Source: Streptomyces sp. TBY4 (lineage in GTDB: Bacteria > Actinomycetota > Actinomycetes > Streptomycetales > Streptomycetaceae). From it: a stretch of 64,000 bases of DNA. Location of the stretch: the NCBI RefSeq assembly GCF_024213195.1, contig NZ_JANAVF010000001.1:372001-436000 (forward strand), written 5' to 3'. This document shows positions 53,951 through 62,011 of the stretch, in pieces (the stretch's first letter is position 1; each line of letters starts with the position of its first letter). Position numbers and translations under genes: made by a program. The notes beneath the pieces are model-generated. The model was not told where the DNA came from, ran no database searches, and saw nothing but the letters and a program-made list of their open reading frames with translations.

Positions 53951-55516
53951 ATGGATGACATCACGAACAGCATGGCGGCCCCGGACGACGTCTACGACGT
54001 GCTGGTGGCCGGGTACGGCCCGACCGGTGTGACGGCGGCGAACCTGCTGGGGGCCACGGGTCTGCGCGTCGCCGTGGTCGAACGCGATCCGGCCGTCTAC
54101 CCGCGCTCCCGGGCTCTGGTCACCGACGAAGAGGTGCTGCGCGTGTGGCAGCGCACCGGACTGGTCGGACGCATCCTGGGGCAGACCCTGCCCGACAAGC
54201 CCATCGACTTCGTCGACGACCGCGGGCAGCTGATCGCCAGCGGTGAACTGATCCCGCGGGGCAGCGGCTATCCGCCGCAGGTGTTCTTCCACCAGCCGGC
54301 GGTGGAACAGATCCTCCGCGAAGGCGTGGCACGCTTCCCGAACGTCGAGGTCCTGCTCGACCACGAGTGCCTGCGGGTGCGCCAGGATTCCGACGGGGTG
54401 GACGTCGCCGTCACCCACGTCCGGCAGGGCGGCGTACGTCACCTGTGGGCGTCCTACGTGATCGCGGCCGACGGCGGGAGCAGCACCGTCCGCCAGAGTC
54501 TGGGGATCGGCTACGCGGGACGGACCTACGCCACGCCCTGGGTCATCATCGACGCCGAGGTGGTGCGGCCCTGGCCCGGGCAGGAGCAGTTCCGGTTCCG
54601 GTGCGACCCGTACCGGCCGGCGGTCGACTGCCCGTTCCCGCCGCACCACCACCGGTGGGAGTTCCCCGTCCTGCCGGACGACGACATCCGCCATCTCACC
54701 AGCGATGACGGCGTGTTCGCCCTGCTCGCCCGCTACGGCGTCACCCGGCGCCATGTCCGCATCCAGCGGGTCATCGCCTACCGGCACCACGTCCGCTCCG
54801 CCGAACGCTGGCGCGAGGGCCGCGTCTTCCTGGCCGGCGACGCGGCGCACGCCATGCCGCCCTGGCTAGGCCAGGGACTGGCCGCCGGTGTGCGGGACGC
54901 GGCCAACCTCTGCTGGAAACTCGCCGACGTCCTTCGCGGCGAACTGCCCGAGGAGGTCCTCGACAGCTACGAGACCGAACGACGGCCGCACGTGCACCGC
55001 ACGGCGCAGCGGGCCGCGTTCATCGGGAGGATGGTCACCGAGCGCCGCCCGGCCCTGGCCCGTCTGCGCAACCCGCTCCTGAAGGCGGTCACCGGCCGGC
55101 CCGCGCTGTACCGCATGCTGCACGAGGCCACCGCGATCCCGGCCCCGCGCTACCCCTCCGGACTCCAAGCCCTGCCGAGAACCCTGGCATCGGGCTCGCT
55201 GATCCCGCAGCCGTGGGTGATCGACCCGTCGGGCGAGCGGGTTCGGCTGGACGACGCGCTGGGCCGGGGCTGGGCACTGCTGCACGCCCGCACCCCGGCC
55301 CAGGAGCAGCCGGCCTGGGAGCGGCTCAAGGCGCCGTGCTGGACCGTGACACCCGCCCAGTCCGCCCCCGCCGCGCACACCGTCGTCGACTGCGACGGTG
55401 TCCTGCTGCCCTGGATGGCCGCGCACCGCGCCGCCTCCGTCGCCCTGCGCCCGGACGCCTTCGTCTACGCGACCCTCCCCGCCCCCGGCCGGCTCCCCGG
55501 TCCGCCGGGCACCTGA
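53951..55516 (+). CDS. FAD-dependent aromatic hydroxylase (MhpA/PheA-type group A)
   Basis: The 521-residue flavoprotein has the FAD motif VLVAGYGPTGVTAANLLGAT, PRSRALVTDEEVLRVWQRTG, the DG motif YVIAADGGSSTVRQSLGIG and the GD motif VFLAGDAAHAMPPWLGQGLA. A C-terminal domain after residue 400 is the modified thioredoxin-like domain of MhpA-type enzymes. It hydroxylates an aromatic ring with NAD(P)H and O2. The substrate is probably an anthranilate or its prenylated form; a kynurenine 3-hydroxylase role cannot be excluded but the sequence is not KMO-like. ATG lies 6 bases after the MFS stop. Confidence 0.9.
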   Translation: MDDITNSMAAPDDVYDVLVAGYGPTGVTAANLLGATGLRVAVVERDPAVYPRSRALVTDEEVLRVWQRTGLVGRILGQTLPDKPIDFVDDRGQLIASGELIPRGSGYPPQVFFHQPAVEQILREGVARFPNVEVLLDHECLRVRQDSDGVDVAVTHVRQGGVRHLWASYVIAADGGSSTVRQSLGIGYAGRTYATPWVIIDAEVVRPWPGQEQFRFRCDPYRPAVDCPFPPHHHRWEFPVLPDDDIRHLTSDDGVFALLARYGVTRRHVRIQRVIAYRHHVRSAERWREGRVFLAGDAAHAMPPWLGQGLAAGVRDAANLCWKLADVLRGELPEEVLDSYETERRPHVHRTAQRAAFIGRMVTERRPALARLRNPLLKAVTGRPALYRMLHEATAIPAPRYPSGLQALPRTLASGSLIPQPWVIDPSGERVRLDDALGRGWALLHARTPAQEQPAWERLKAPCWTVTPAQSAPAAHTVVDCDGVLLPWMAAHRAASVALRPDAFVYATLPAPGRLPGPPGT

Positions 55517-55530
55517 CCTCAGGAGCACCC

Positions 55531-56358
55531 ATGGTCCAGCCCGACACCGACGGACCCCTCCTCGACTTCGCCGGTCCCAGCACCCCGTACATCGACTACC
55601 AGAGCATCAACGTCCTGCACTCGCTCCAGCAGCCGCTGTCCGATGCGCCCGCCGAGCCGACCTTCTACGTTCTCGGGCAGGTCAAGGAGCTGCTGTTCAA
55701 ACTGCTGTACGGCGAACTGGGCGCGGTACGCGCACTCCTGGACGCCGACGATGTCCCCGGCGCGGTCTGGACACTGCGCCGCACCCGCCGGACGATCGAA
55801 CTGCTGACCGGAACCTGGGACGTGCTGAGCACACTGGCGCCCTCCGAGTTCAACGCCTTCCGGGAGCACCTCGGATCCGCCTCGGGCTTCCAGTCCTACA
55901 TGTACCGGATGCTGGAGTACGCCCTCGGCAACAAGGACGCCCGCCTGGCCCGTCCGCACCGCCATGTACCGAAGGTGCGCGACCAGGTCGAGGAAGCCCT
56001 GCGCGCACCCAGCGTGTACGACGCCGCGCTCGCACTTCTGGCGCGCCGGGGAGCGTTCCTCCCGCAGGAGGTTCTCGGCCGGGACCTCTCACAGCCGTAC
56101 GCGGCCCACGAGGCGGTGGAACGCGCCTGGGCCGACGTGTACGCCGCCGGGCCCGACGACGAGATGTTCCTGCTGGCCGAAGCACTGATGGACATCGCGG
56201 AGGGCTTCGGCCGCTGGCGCGCGCTGCATCTGCTGACGGTCGAGCGGATCATCGGCACCAAGAGCGGAACCGGGGGCACCACCGGCGTGAACTGGCTGCG
56301 CAAGGCCGCCGAGCACCGCCACTTCCCCGAGCTGTGGACCGTCCGCTGCCGGCTCTGA
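55531..56358 (+). CDS. kynA: Tryptophan 2,3-dioxygenase
   Basis: The 275-residue haem dioxygenase opens tryptophan to N-formylkynurenine. Family marks are TPYIDYQSINVLHSLQQPLS, FYVLGQVKELLFKLLYGEL, the active-site FREHLGSASGFQSYMYRMLE, and RWRALHLLTVERIIGTKSGT followed by GGTTGVNWLRKA, where His of the HLLTVERIIG segment binds haem iron. AGGAG precedes ATG 55531 by 5 bases. It supplies the kynureninase in the same cluster. No formamidase gene is visible between these steps. Confidence 0.95.
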   Translation: MVQPDTDGPLLDFAGPSTPYIDYQSINVLHSLQQPLSDAPAEPTFYVLGQVKELLFKLLYGELGAVRALLDADDVPGAVWTLRRTRRTIELLTGTWDVLSTLAPSEFNAFREHLGSASGFQSYMYRMLEYALGNKDARLARPHRHVPKVRDQVEEALRAPSVYDAALALLARRGAFLPQEVLGRDLSQPYAAHEAVERAWADVYAAGPDDEMFLLAEALMDIAEGFGRWRALHLLTVERIIGTKSGTGGTTGVNWLRKAAEHRHFPELWTVRCRL

Positions 56359-56431
56359 GCCGCACCGCCGACGCGGCCGTCGGCCGACCTGTCGTGACGG
56401 CAGTCCCCGCACAACCAACGGAGCCGAACCC

Positions 56432-57349
56432 ATGCAGCACACGTGGACCATCCAGCACATCCCCGACCAGCACGGCCGAGTGGCCGTCGTCACCGGCGCC
56501 AGCAGCGGTCTCGGCTTCGAGACCGCCAAGGCCCTGGCCCGACGCGGCGCCACGGTCGTGCTGGCCGTACGCGATCTCGACCGGGGCCGGGCCGCCGCCG
56601 GCAGAATCGCCCGTTCCACCGTCAACGCCGACGTGACCGTCCAGGAGTGCGACCTCGCCTCGCTCGACTCCGTCCGCACCGCCGCCGAGGGGATCCGGGC
56701 ACGGCACCCGCGCATCGATCTCCTCGTCAACAACGGCGGAGTGATGTGCACGCCCCACGGCATCACCCGCGACGGTTTCGAAACCCAGTTCGGCATCAAC
56801 CACCTGGGCCACTTCGCCCTGACGGGACTCCTCCTCGAGCCCCTCCTGGCCGTCCCCGGCTCACGCGTGGTCACCGTCACCAGCCTCGCCCACCGGTTCA
56901 CCCGGATCAACCTCAACGACCTGCAGTGGAAGCACCGCCGCTACAACCGGTTCGCCGCATACGGGCAGTCCAAACTGGCCAACCTCATGTTCACCTACGA
57001 ACTCCAGCGAAGGCTGGCCGAAAGGAACACGGACACCCTCGCGATCGCCGCCCACCCCGGCAGCGCCCAGACAGCGATCATGCGCCATCTCCCCGGTCCA
57101 CTGCCCAGAGTTGCCAAGGCGTTCGGCCCGCTGCTCGCCCAGCCGCCCGCACGGGGGGCCCTCCCCATGCTGCGAGCCGCAACCGACCCCACCGCGCACG
57201 GCGGCCAGTTCTACGGACCCGACGGCTTCCAGCAGACCATGGGCACGCCCGTGGTCGTGACCTCCGCGGGGCAGTCCCACGACACCGCCGTCCAACACCG
57301 GCTCTGGACGATGTCCGAATCACTGACGCGAGTCGCCTACGGCATCTGA
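56432..57349 (+). CDS. Short-chain dehydrogenase/reductase (retinol-dehydrogenase-like)
   Basis: The 305-residue SDR has VVTGASSGLGFETAKALARR (NADP-binding), NNGGVM (NNAG variant), SRVVTVTSLAHRF and the active site YGQSKLANLMFTYELQRR (YxxxK). It resembles WW-oxidase/retinol-dehydrogenase-type SDRs that reduce lipophilic ketones or oxidise alcohols. ATG 56432 follows CGGAG. It is the last gene of the kynurenine/UbiA run, so it may act late on the prenylated product; this is inferred from position. Confidence 0.88.
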   Translation: MQHTWTIQHIPDQHGRVAVVTGASSGLGFETAKALARRGATVVLAVRDLDRGRAAAGRIARSTVNADVTVQECDLASLDSVRTAAEGIRARHPRIDLLVNNGGVMCTPHGITRDGFETQFGINHLGHFALTGLLLEPLLAVPGSRVVTVTSLAHRFTRINLNDLQWKHRRYNRFAAYGQSKLANLMFTYELQRRLAERNTDTLAIAAHPGSAQTAIMRHLPGPLPRVAKAFGPLLAQPPARGALPMLRAATDPTAHGGQFYGPDGFQQTMGTPVVVTSAGQSHDTAVQHRLWTMSESLTRVAYGI

Positions 57350-57427
57350 GCCGGCGGACTGTACGGCTGACCTGTCGCCCGCCCGACCCGCGCCCGGCCG
57401 CGCACACCAGCCGATAGCATGCCGCGC

Positions 57428-57757
57428 ATGAAGAACTGCACCAGATGTGGCGAGGCGTTCGACGAGGCACAGGCACGGGAGATCTTCGACCCCGAGTACG
57501 GGAAGAACATCTATGACGGCAAGTACCGAGCCGAGGTCTGCCACGACTGCGTGATGCTCGACTTGGAGTCTGACGAGTACGAAGAGATCTGGTTCGAGTG
57601 CGACGACTGCGGAGGGACGAAGGAAGTGTTCATCCCGGACGGCGAGGACGCGAACATCGGATCCCTACAGGAGTGCCCTGGCTGCGACGGTCTTGGGATG
57701 TACGAGGGCACACAGGATGACCTGCCGTCGACGTCCAAGCGGGTCTTCAACTTCTGA
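57428..57757 (+). CDS. Small DnaJ-like zinc-ribbon protein, atypical codon use
   Basis: The 109-residue protein has four CxxC pairs: CTRCGEAF, EVCHDCVMLDLE, FECDDCGGTKEVF and CPGCDGLGMYEG. The last two are like the DnaJ central zinc finger (CxxCxGxG). It is very acidic and has no J domain. Codon use is unlike its neighbours, with AGA, TGT, GCA, TAT, CGA, TTG, TCT and GAA codons, so it may have been acquired. ATG 57428 is near the first Cys pair; ATG 57419 is possible. Function unknown. It separates the kynurenine cluster from the cyclodipeptide synthase. Confidence 0.75.
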   Translation: MKNCTRCGEAFDEAQAREIFDPEYGKNIYDGKYRAEVCHDCVMLDLESDEYEEIWFECDDCGGTKEVFIPDGEDANIGSLQECPGCDGLGMYEGTQDDLPSTSKRVFNF

Positions 57758-57891
57758 CTGCCAGGTCTGCTTACCCAGGGGCGGCGCAGCCCCAGCACTC
57801 CAGATCCTGGAGGTGACGCCCGCCTCCTGCTCGTAGCCCGGGGCAACTGTGGTGTCCAGCTGGTGAGTTACCGGCCGGAAGGCATAGGCCG

Positions 57892-58692
57892 GTGCACACG
57901 GTTCCGGTACCTTTCCGTCACGTCGCCGCCACACCCGGGGCACAGGGCCCCATGGGACTTGCGGCGCGAAGGACCCGACACCTGTTGACGACACTGACCG
58001 AAGTCTTCACAGTCCGGCCGTACACCCCGCACTGCCAGGTGATCCACGCCGAAGGCGATCACGCCGTGATCGGCATCTCTCCCGGTAACAGCTACTTCTC
58101 CGCGCAGCGCGTCATCGACCTCGCCCACTGGGGCATGCGCAACTTCGCGCAGGTCGACCTGATCTACACCGACCTGCACGTGGCCGACATGTACGAGGCC
58201 CTCGGCTACGACGCCGACGAAGCCCGGCGCAAGGCGGTCAAGAACCTGCGGGGCGTCCGCGCCAAGGTCAACAATGCAGCGGCCGAAGCCGACCCCACCG
58301 GCACCCGCTTACGCTCCCGGCCCATGTCGGCCCTGACCGACATCCCCGCGTACCGCGCGCTCCACACCCACCTGTACAGCCTGCTCGACACCGACCCGGA
58401 ATTCCGCAGCACCTGCAATTCCCTGGTCGACGCGTTCCTCTCCTCCAAGGTGCTGGGCGGCAAGGCCGCCACCACCCGGCAGCGCGACGTCTGCCTGGAG
58501 TACGTCTGCGCCGAAGCGCCGCTCTTCCTGGACACCCCCGCCATCCTCGGGGTGCCGTCCTCCCTCAACTGCTACCACCAGCTCCTGCCGATGGCGGAAC
58601 TGCTCTACTCGCGCGGCTCCGGCCTGCGCGCCTCGCGCAACCAGGGACACGCCGTCATCACCCCCGCCGAAGGAGCACCCGATGTCCACTGA
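57892..58692 (+). CDS. tRNA-dependent cyclodipeptide synthase, Rv2275-like (cyclo-Tyr-Tyr type)
   Basis: This 266-residue enzyme uses two aminoacyl-tRNAs to make a cyclodipeptide. [19 protein letters not shown] places the nucleophilic Ser, and [20 protein letters not shown] holds the conserved Tyr and Glu. SSLNCYHQ is the NYH-subfamily mark. From memory of M. tuberculosis Rv2275, [35 protein letters not shown] and [16 protein letters not shown] are nearly identical, so cyclo(Tyr-Tyr) is the likely product. GTG 57892 has GGAAGG 9 bases upstream; ATG 57952 is the alternative. Codon 140 is TTA (58309-58311), in frame. It overlaps the P450 gene by 11 bases. Confidence 0.95.
   Translation: MHTVPVPFRHVAATPGAQGPMGLAARRTRHLLTTLTEVFTVRPYTPHCQVIHAEGDHAVIGISPGNSYFSAQRVIDLAHWGMRNFAQVDLIYTDLHVADMYEALGYDADEARRKAVKNLRGVRAKVNNAAAEADPTGTRLRSRPMSALTDIPAYRALHTHLYSLLDTDPEFRSTCNSLVDAFLSSKVLGGKAATTRQRDVCLEYVCAEAPLFLDTPAILGVPSSLNCYHQLLPMAELLYSRGSGLRASRNQGHAVITPAEGAPDVH
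58309..58311 (+). promoter_or_regulatory. TTA codon in the cyclodipeptide synthase (bldA-type control)
   Basis: Codon 140 of the 57892-58692 frame is TTA, in the context ACC CGC TTA CGC TCC. TTA is read only by the bldA tRNA in Streptomyces, which becomes active late in development, so translation of the synthase, and probably of the coupled P450, should depend on bldA. Confidence 0.7.
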
Positions 58693-59866
58693 CACCCTCC
58701 TCGACTTCCCGTTCTCCGCACGCGGCGACCAGCTCCCCCACGAGGTGGAGGCGCTGCGCGACGAGCCGGTCAAGCGGGTCCGCACGATCGCCGGCGACGA
58801 GGCCTGGCTCGTCTCCTCCTACGAGCTGTGCAAGCAGGTCCTCGAAGATCCCAGATTCAGCCTGAAGGACACCTCCGCCCCCGGAGTCCCCCGCCAGTAC
58901 GCGCTGACGATCCCGCCCGAGGTCGTCAACAACATGGGCAACATCACCGGCGCCGGGCTGCGCAAGGCCGTCCTCAAGGCGATCAACCCCAAGACCGACG
59001 GCCTCACCGACTGGATGCGCCGGGAAGCCTCCACCCTGGTCGACGACCTCCTCGTCCACGGGGCGCCCGTGGACCTGCGCGGCCAGTTCACCAACCCGTA
59101 CGCCGAGAACCTGCACTGCCGCATCCTCGGTATTCCGCAGGCCGACGCCCCGCGCCTGGCGTCCAGCCTCGACATCGCGTTCATGAACTCGGCCTGCCCC
59201 GTCACCGGTGCCAAGCTCAACTGGGACCGGGACATCGCCTACATGGTCGAGCGCCTCGACGACCCCGCCACCACCGGGCTCGTCGCCGAGCTGGCGGCCC
59301 TGCGCCCGGACCCCCAGTACGCCCACCTCACCGACGAGATGCTCGCGACGGTCGGGGTCACGCTCTTCGGCGCCGGGGTCATCTCCACCATGGGCTTCCT
59401 GACGATGGCCGTCTTCTCCCTCCTCCAGAACCCGGACGTGTGGGAGCAGCTGCGGAAGTCGCCGGAGAAGATCCCCGGCGCCGTGGACGAGCTCCTGCGG
59501 GTCAACCTCTCGATCGGTGACGGCCTGCCCCGGCTCGCCCTCGAGGACCTCACCCTCGGGGACGTCGAGGTGAAGAAGGGGGAGCTGCTGCTCGTCCTGG
59601 TCGAGGCCGCCAACACCGACCCTGCCGTGTTCAGCGACCCCCACGTCGTCGACATCGACCGGGAGAACGCGGCCACCCACCTCTCCTTCGGCGGCGGGCC
59701 GCACTACTGCCCCGCCACCGCCCTCGGCAAGCGGCACACCGAGATCGCCATCGAGGTGCTCCTGGAGAAGATGCCCCGCCTCCAGCTCGCCGTGCCGGTC
59801 GAGCAGCTCGTCTGGCGCACCCGCTTCATGAAGCGCCTGCCGGAGCGGCTCCCCGTCCTCTGGTAG
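58682..59866 (+). CDS. cyp121: Cytochrome P450, CYP121-like (cyclodipeptide C-C coupling)
   Basis: The 394-residue P450 has its haem Cys in [17 protein letters not shown] and a shortened I-helix region [14 protein letters not shown]. From memory of M. tuberculosis CYP121, very long matches occur: PFSARGD at the start, [43 protein letters not shown] and the end [16 protein letters not shown]121 couples the two Tyr rings of cyclo(Tyr-Tyr) to form mycocyclosin. Here the C-terminal active-site pair Gln-Arg (Q385/R386 by my count) reads Met-Lys. GAAGGAGC precedes the ATG, which lies within the synthase gene. No redox partner is adjacent. Confidence 0.93.
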   Translation: MSTDTLLDFPFSARGDQLPHEVEALRDEPVKRVRTIAGDEAWLVSSYELCKQVLEDPRFSLKDTSAPGVPRQYALTIPPEVVNNMGNITGAGLRKAVLKAINPKTDGLTDWMRREASTLVDDLLVHGAPVDLRGQFTNPYAENLHCRILGIPQADAPRLASSLDIAFMNSACPVTGAKLNWDRDIAYMVERLDDPATTGLVAELAALRPDPQYAHLTDEMLATVGVTLFGAGVISTMGFLTMAVFSLLQNPDVWEQLRKSPEKIPGAVDELLRVNLSIGDGLPRLALEDLTLGDVEVKKGELLLVLVEAANTDPAVFSDPHVVDIDRENAATHLSFGGGPHYCPATALGKRHTEIAIEVLLEKMPRLQLAVPVEQLVWRTRFMKRLPERLPVLW

Positions 59867-59884
59867 CAGGGCGGTGTGACGTGT

Positions 59885-59913
59885 GGCCCCGGCCGGAGCT
59901 TCCGGGCGGGGCC
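59885..59913. terminator. Hairpin between P450 and phosphodiesterase-like genes
   Basis: GGCCCCGGCCGG (59885-59896) and CCGGGCGGGGCC (59902-59913) pair with one mismatch over 12 bp, just after the P450 stop and before the converging gene. Confidence 0.6.
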
Positions 59914-59938
59914 GCTCGCCTTGACGGACCGAGCCGCG

Positions 59939-60781
59939 TCATGCCGTGAAGGGGGCGCCGTCCAGGGTCCAGTGGGCATCCAGGCCAATGCCCAGCGCGG
60001 CGTACACATGGGCGGCGACATCGGTGTGCCTCACCACCGGCGGGGCCCCGCCCGGGGTCAGGCCGGGGCCGCTCGCCGCCACCCACGCGGTGCGCTCCAG
60101 CTCACTGCGCCCCCCGTGGCCCCCTTCGTCGCGGTGGCCGTGGTCGGTCACCACGATGACCGTCCACTCCTCCCCCGGGTGGCCCGGACGGTCGCGGACC
60201 CCCTTGAGCAACCGGCCCAGGCGCTGGTCCGCCGTCTCGATCGCCCGGCGGTACTCCGGGCCGCAGCCGAGGAAGTGGGCGGTCTCGTCCACGGCGCCGA
60301 GGTAGACGAAGGAGGCGTCGAGGTCTTCTCCGGAGCTCAGGACGCGCGCCGCCTCGGCCGTCACGGCCTCGTCGGCCTCCTCCCAGCCCTCCGGCGTGTC
60401 CGCGCGGGGAGCGATGAAGCTGAGCCTGCTGGGAGCGGTGAAGAGCGGGCCGCCCTGCTGGGCGAGGAAGAGGGGGGCCCAGCCGCCGGCTGCGAAGGTC
60501 CGCCGGCCGCATTCGAGTGCCAGGCGAGTGGTGAAGTCCGGGAAGACATCGAGCCGGTTGCCGTCGAGGCGGTTGCCCCAGACCCCGTGCTTGGCCACGG
60601 TGACCCCGGTGGCGATGGTGGCCCAGCAGGGCCCGGACATCGTCGGGGTGGCTTCGTCGATCTCGGCGGGGGCCAGGAAGCCCGCGTCGGCGATCTCGTC
60701 GAGGTACGGGGTGTCCAGCTCGGCCAGCAGGTCGAGCCGTACGCCGTCTATGCCGACGACCAGAACGTGTGCAGTGGGCAT
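59939..60781 (-). CDS. Alkaline phosphatase-superfamily protein (nucleotide pyrophosphatase/phosphodiesterase type)
   Basis: The 280-residue protein begins HVLVVGIDGVRLDLLAELDT, with a metal-binding Asp. ATPTMSGPCWATIATGVTVA contains a Thr/Ser in the position of the nucleophile, LGAVDETAHFLGCGPEYRRA has metal His and Asp, and VIVVTDHGHRDEGGHGG and VVRHTDVAAHVYAALG have the remaining ligands. It hydrolyses a phosphodiester or phosphomonoester of unknown substrate. It is 63 bases after galK in the same direction, so it may be the third gene of the gal operon. No signal peptide. Confidence 0.88.
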   Translation of the reverse strand: MPTAHVLVVGIDGVRLDLLAELDTPYLDEIADAGFLAPAEIDEATPTMSGPCWATIATGVTVAKHGVWGNRLDGNRLDVFPDFTTRLALECGRRTFAAGGWAPLFLAQQGGPLFTAPSRLSFIAPRADTPEGWEEADEAVTAEAARVLSSGEDLDASFVYLGAVDETAHFLGCGPEYRRAIETADQRLGRLLKGVRDRPGHPGEEWTVIVVTDHGHRDEGGHGGRSELERTAWVAASGPGLTPGGAPPVVRHTDVAAHVYAALGIGLDAHWTLDGAPFTA

Positions 60782-60844
60782 GAAGGGGTCCAGGGTGTCC
60801 GCGGGTGGATGGGTGGGCGGGCAGGCGAGTGGGCGGGTGCGGGG

Positions 60845-62011
60845 CTACCGGTTCTCCGTCGGCAGGCGGTGCGCGCCCTCGGCGGGGGTGACGGTGAGGA
60901 GTCGCGGGAGCCGGTAACCGGCCGCGCCGAAGGCCGCCGTGACCCGGGCACCGACCGCGTCCTCCCGCCCCGCCTCCACCAGCGCGATGACGGATCCGCC
61001 GAAGCCGCCTCCCGTCATCCGGGCGCCGAGGGCCCCGGCGTCCAGCGCGGCGGTCACGGCGAGGTCGGTCTCCGGGCAGGAGACCCGGTAGTCGTCGCGG
61101 AGCGACGCGTGACCGGCGGTGAGGATCGGGCCGAGGGCGGCCGCGTCCCCGGCCCGGAGCCGGGCGACGGCCTCGGCGACCCGGCCGTTCTCGGTCACCA
61201 CGTGCCGGACCAGCGGTACGAGTTCCCCCGGGAGGCCTTCCAGGGCCGGCGCGAGGTCCTCGGCGGGCAGGTCCCGCAGGGCGCGCAGGCCGAGCAGGCC
61301 GGCCGCCCGTTCACAGCCCGCGCGCAGGGCCGCGTACGCCCCGTCGCCCAGGTCGTGGGAGACCCGGGTGTCGATGACGAGCAGTCCGAGTCCCTGCCCC
61401 GGGAGGTCGAAGGGGACCTGCCGGTGCTGCTCCGGGCTGCGGGCGTCGAGGTGGAGGGCGGCCCCGGTGGTGCAGCACACGGAGGCCATCTGGTCCATGA
61501 TCCCGCAGGGGACTCCGGCGAAGGCGTTCTCCGCCCGCTGCGCGGTCCGGGCCAGTTCGGGCCCGGGCAGCCCCAGTCCGTACAGCTCGTCGTAGGCGAC
61601 GGCCACCGCGCACTCCAGCGCGGCGGAGGAGGAGAGGCCCGCGCCGGTGGGCACCGTGCTGTCGAAGTGGAGGTCCGCGCCGCCGACCGGGTGGCCGGCC
61701 TCGGCGAGGGCCCAGACCACTCCGGCCGGGTACGCGGCCCAGCCCGGCACGGCCCCGGGGGCCAGGGCGGACACGGCCAGTTCGGTGATGCGGCCGTCGC
61801 CCTGCGCGCTGTGCAGGCGCAGCCGGCCGTCCGTACGGGCGCGGGCGGCGAGCAGGGTGGTCTGCGGGAGGGCGATGGGGAGGGCGAACCCGTCGTTGTA
61901 GTCGGTGTGTTCACCGATCAGGTTGACCCGGCCGGGCGCCGCCCAGATCCCGTCGGGGGGTCCGTCGTAGAGCTTCGCGAAGGTGGCCGCGGCCTGCTCG
62001 GTCCGGTTCAC
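60845..62011 (-). CDS. galK: Galactokinase
   Basis: The 388-residue GHMP kinase phosphorylates galactose with ATP. APGRVNLIGEHTDYNDGFALP is the galactokinase signature, STVPTGAGLSSSAALECAVA the GHMP ATP loop, and RMTGGGFGGSVIAL motif 3. The catalytic Asp is in the GIMDQMASVCC segment. GTG 62011 overlaps the galT stop by 4 bases (GTGA). Together with galT it runs the Leloir steps; galE is not in the window. Confidence 0.95.
   Translation of the reverse strand: MNRTEQAAATFAKLYDGPPDGIWAAPGRVNLIGEHTDYNDGFALPIALPQTTLLAARARTDGRLRLHSAQGDGRITELAVSALAPGAVPGWAAYPAGVVWALAEAGHPVGGADLHFDSTVPTGAGLSSSAALECAVAVAYDELYGLGLPGPELARTAQRAENAFAGVPCGIMDQMASVCCTTGAALHLDARSPEQHRQVPFDLPGQGLGLLVIDTRVSHDLGDGAYAALRAGCERAAGLLGLRALRDLPAEDLAPALEGLPGELVPLVRHVVTENGRVAEAVARLRAGDAAALGPILTAGHASLRDDYRVSCPETDLAVTAALDAGALGARMTGGGFGGSVIALVEAGREDAVGARVTAAFGAAGYRLPRLLTVTPAEGAHRLPTENR

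Noticed and set aside
57758..57891. Possible RNA gene or attachment site between the zinc-ribbon gene and the cyclodipeptide synthase
   Set aside because: No tRNA cloverleaf, no duplicated end sequence and no integrase were found in the window.
48780..60000. Treating the kynurenine/UbiA genes and the CDPS-P450 pair as one cluster
   Set aside because: A codon-atypical gene and a non-coding gap separate them, the CDPS operon is self-sufficient in M. tuberculosis, and the substrates differ (tryptophan versus charged tyrosine tRNA).
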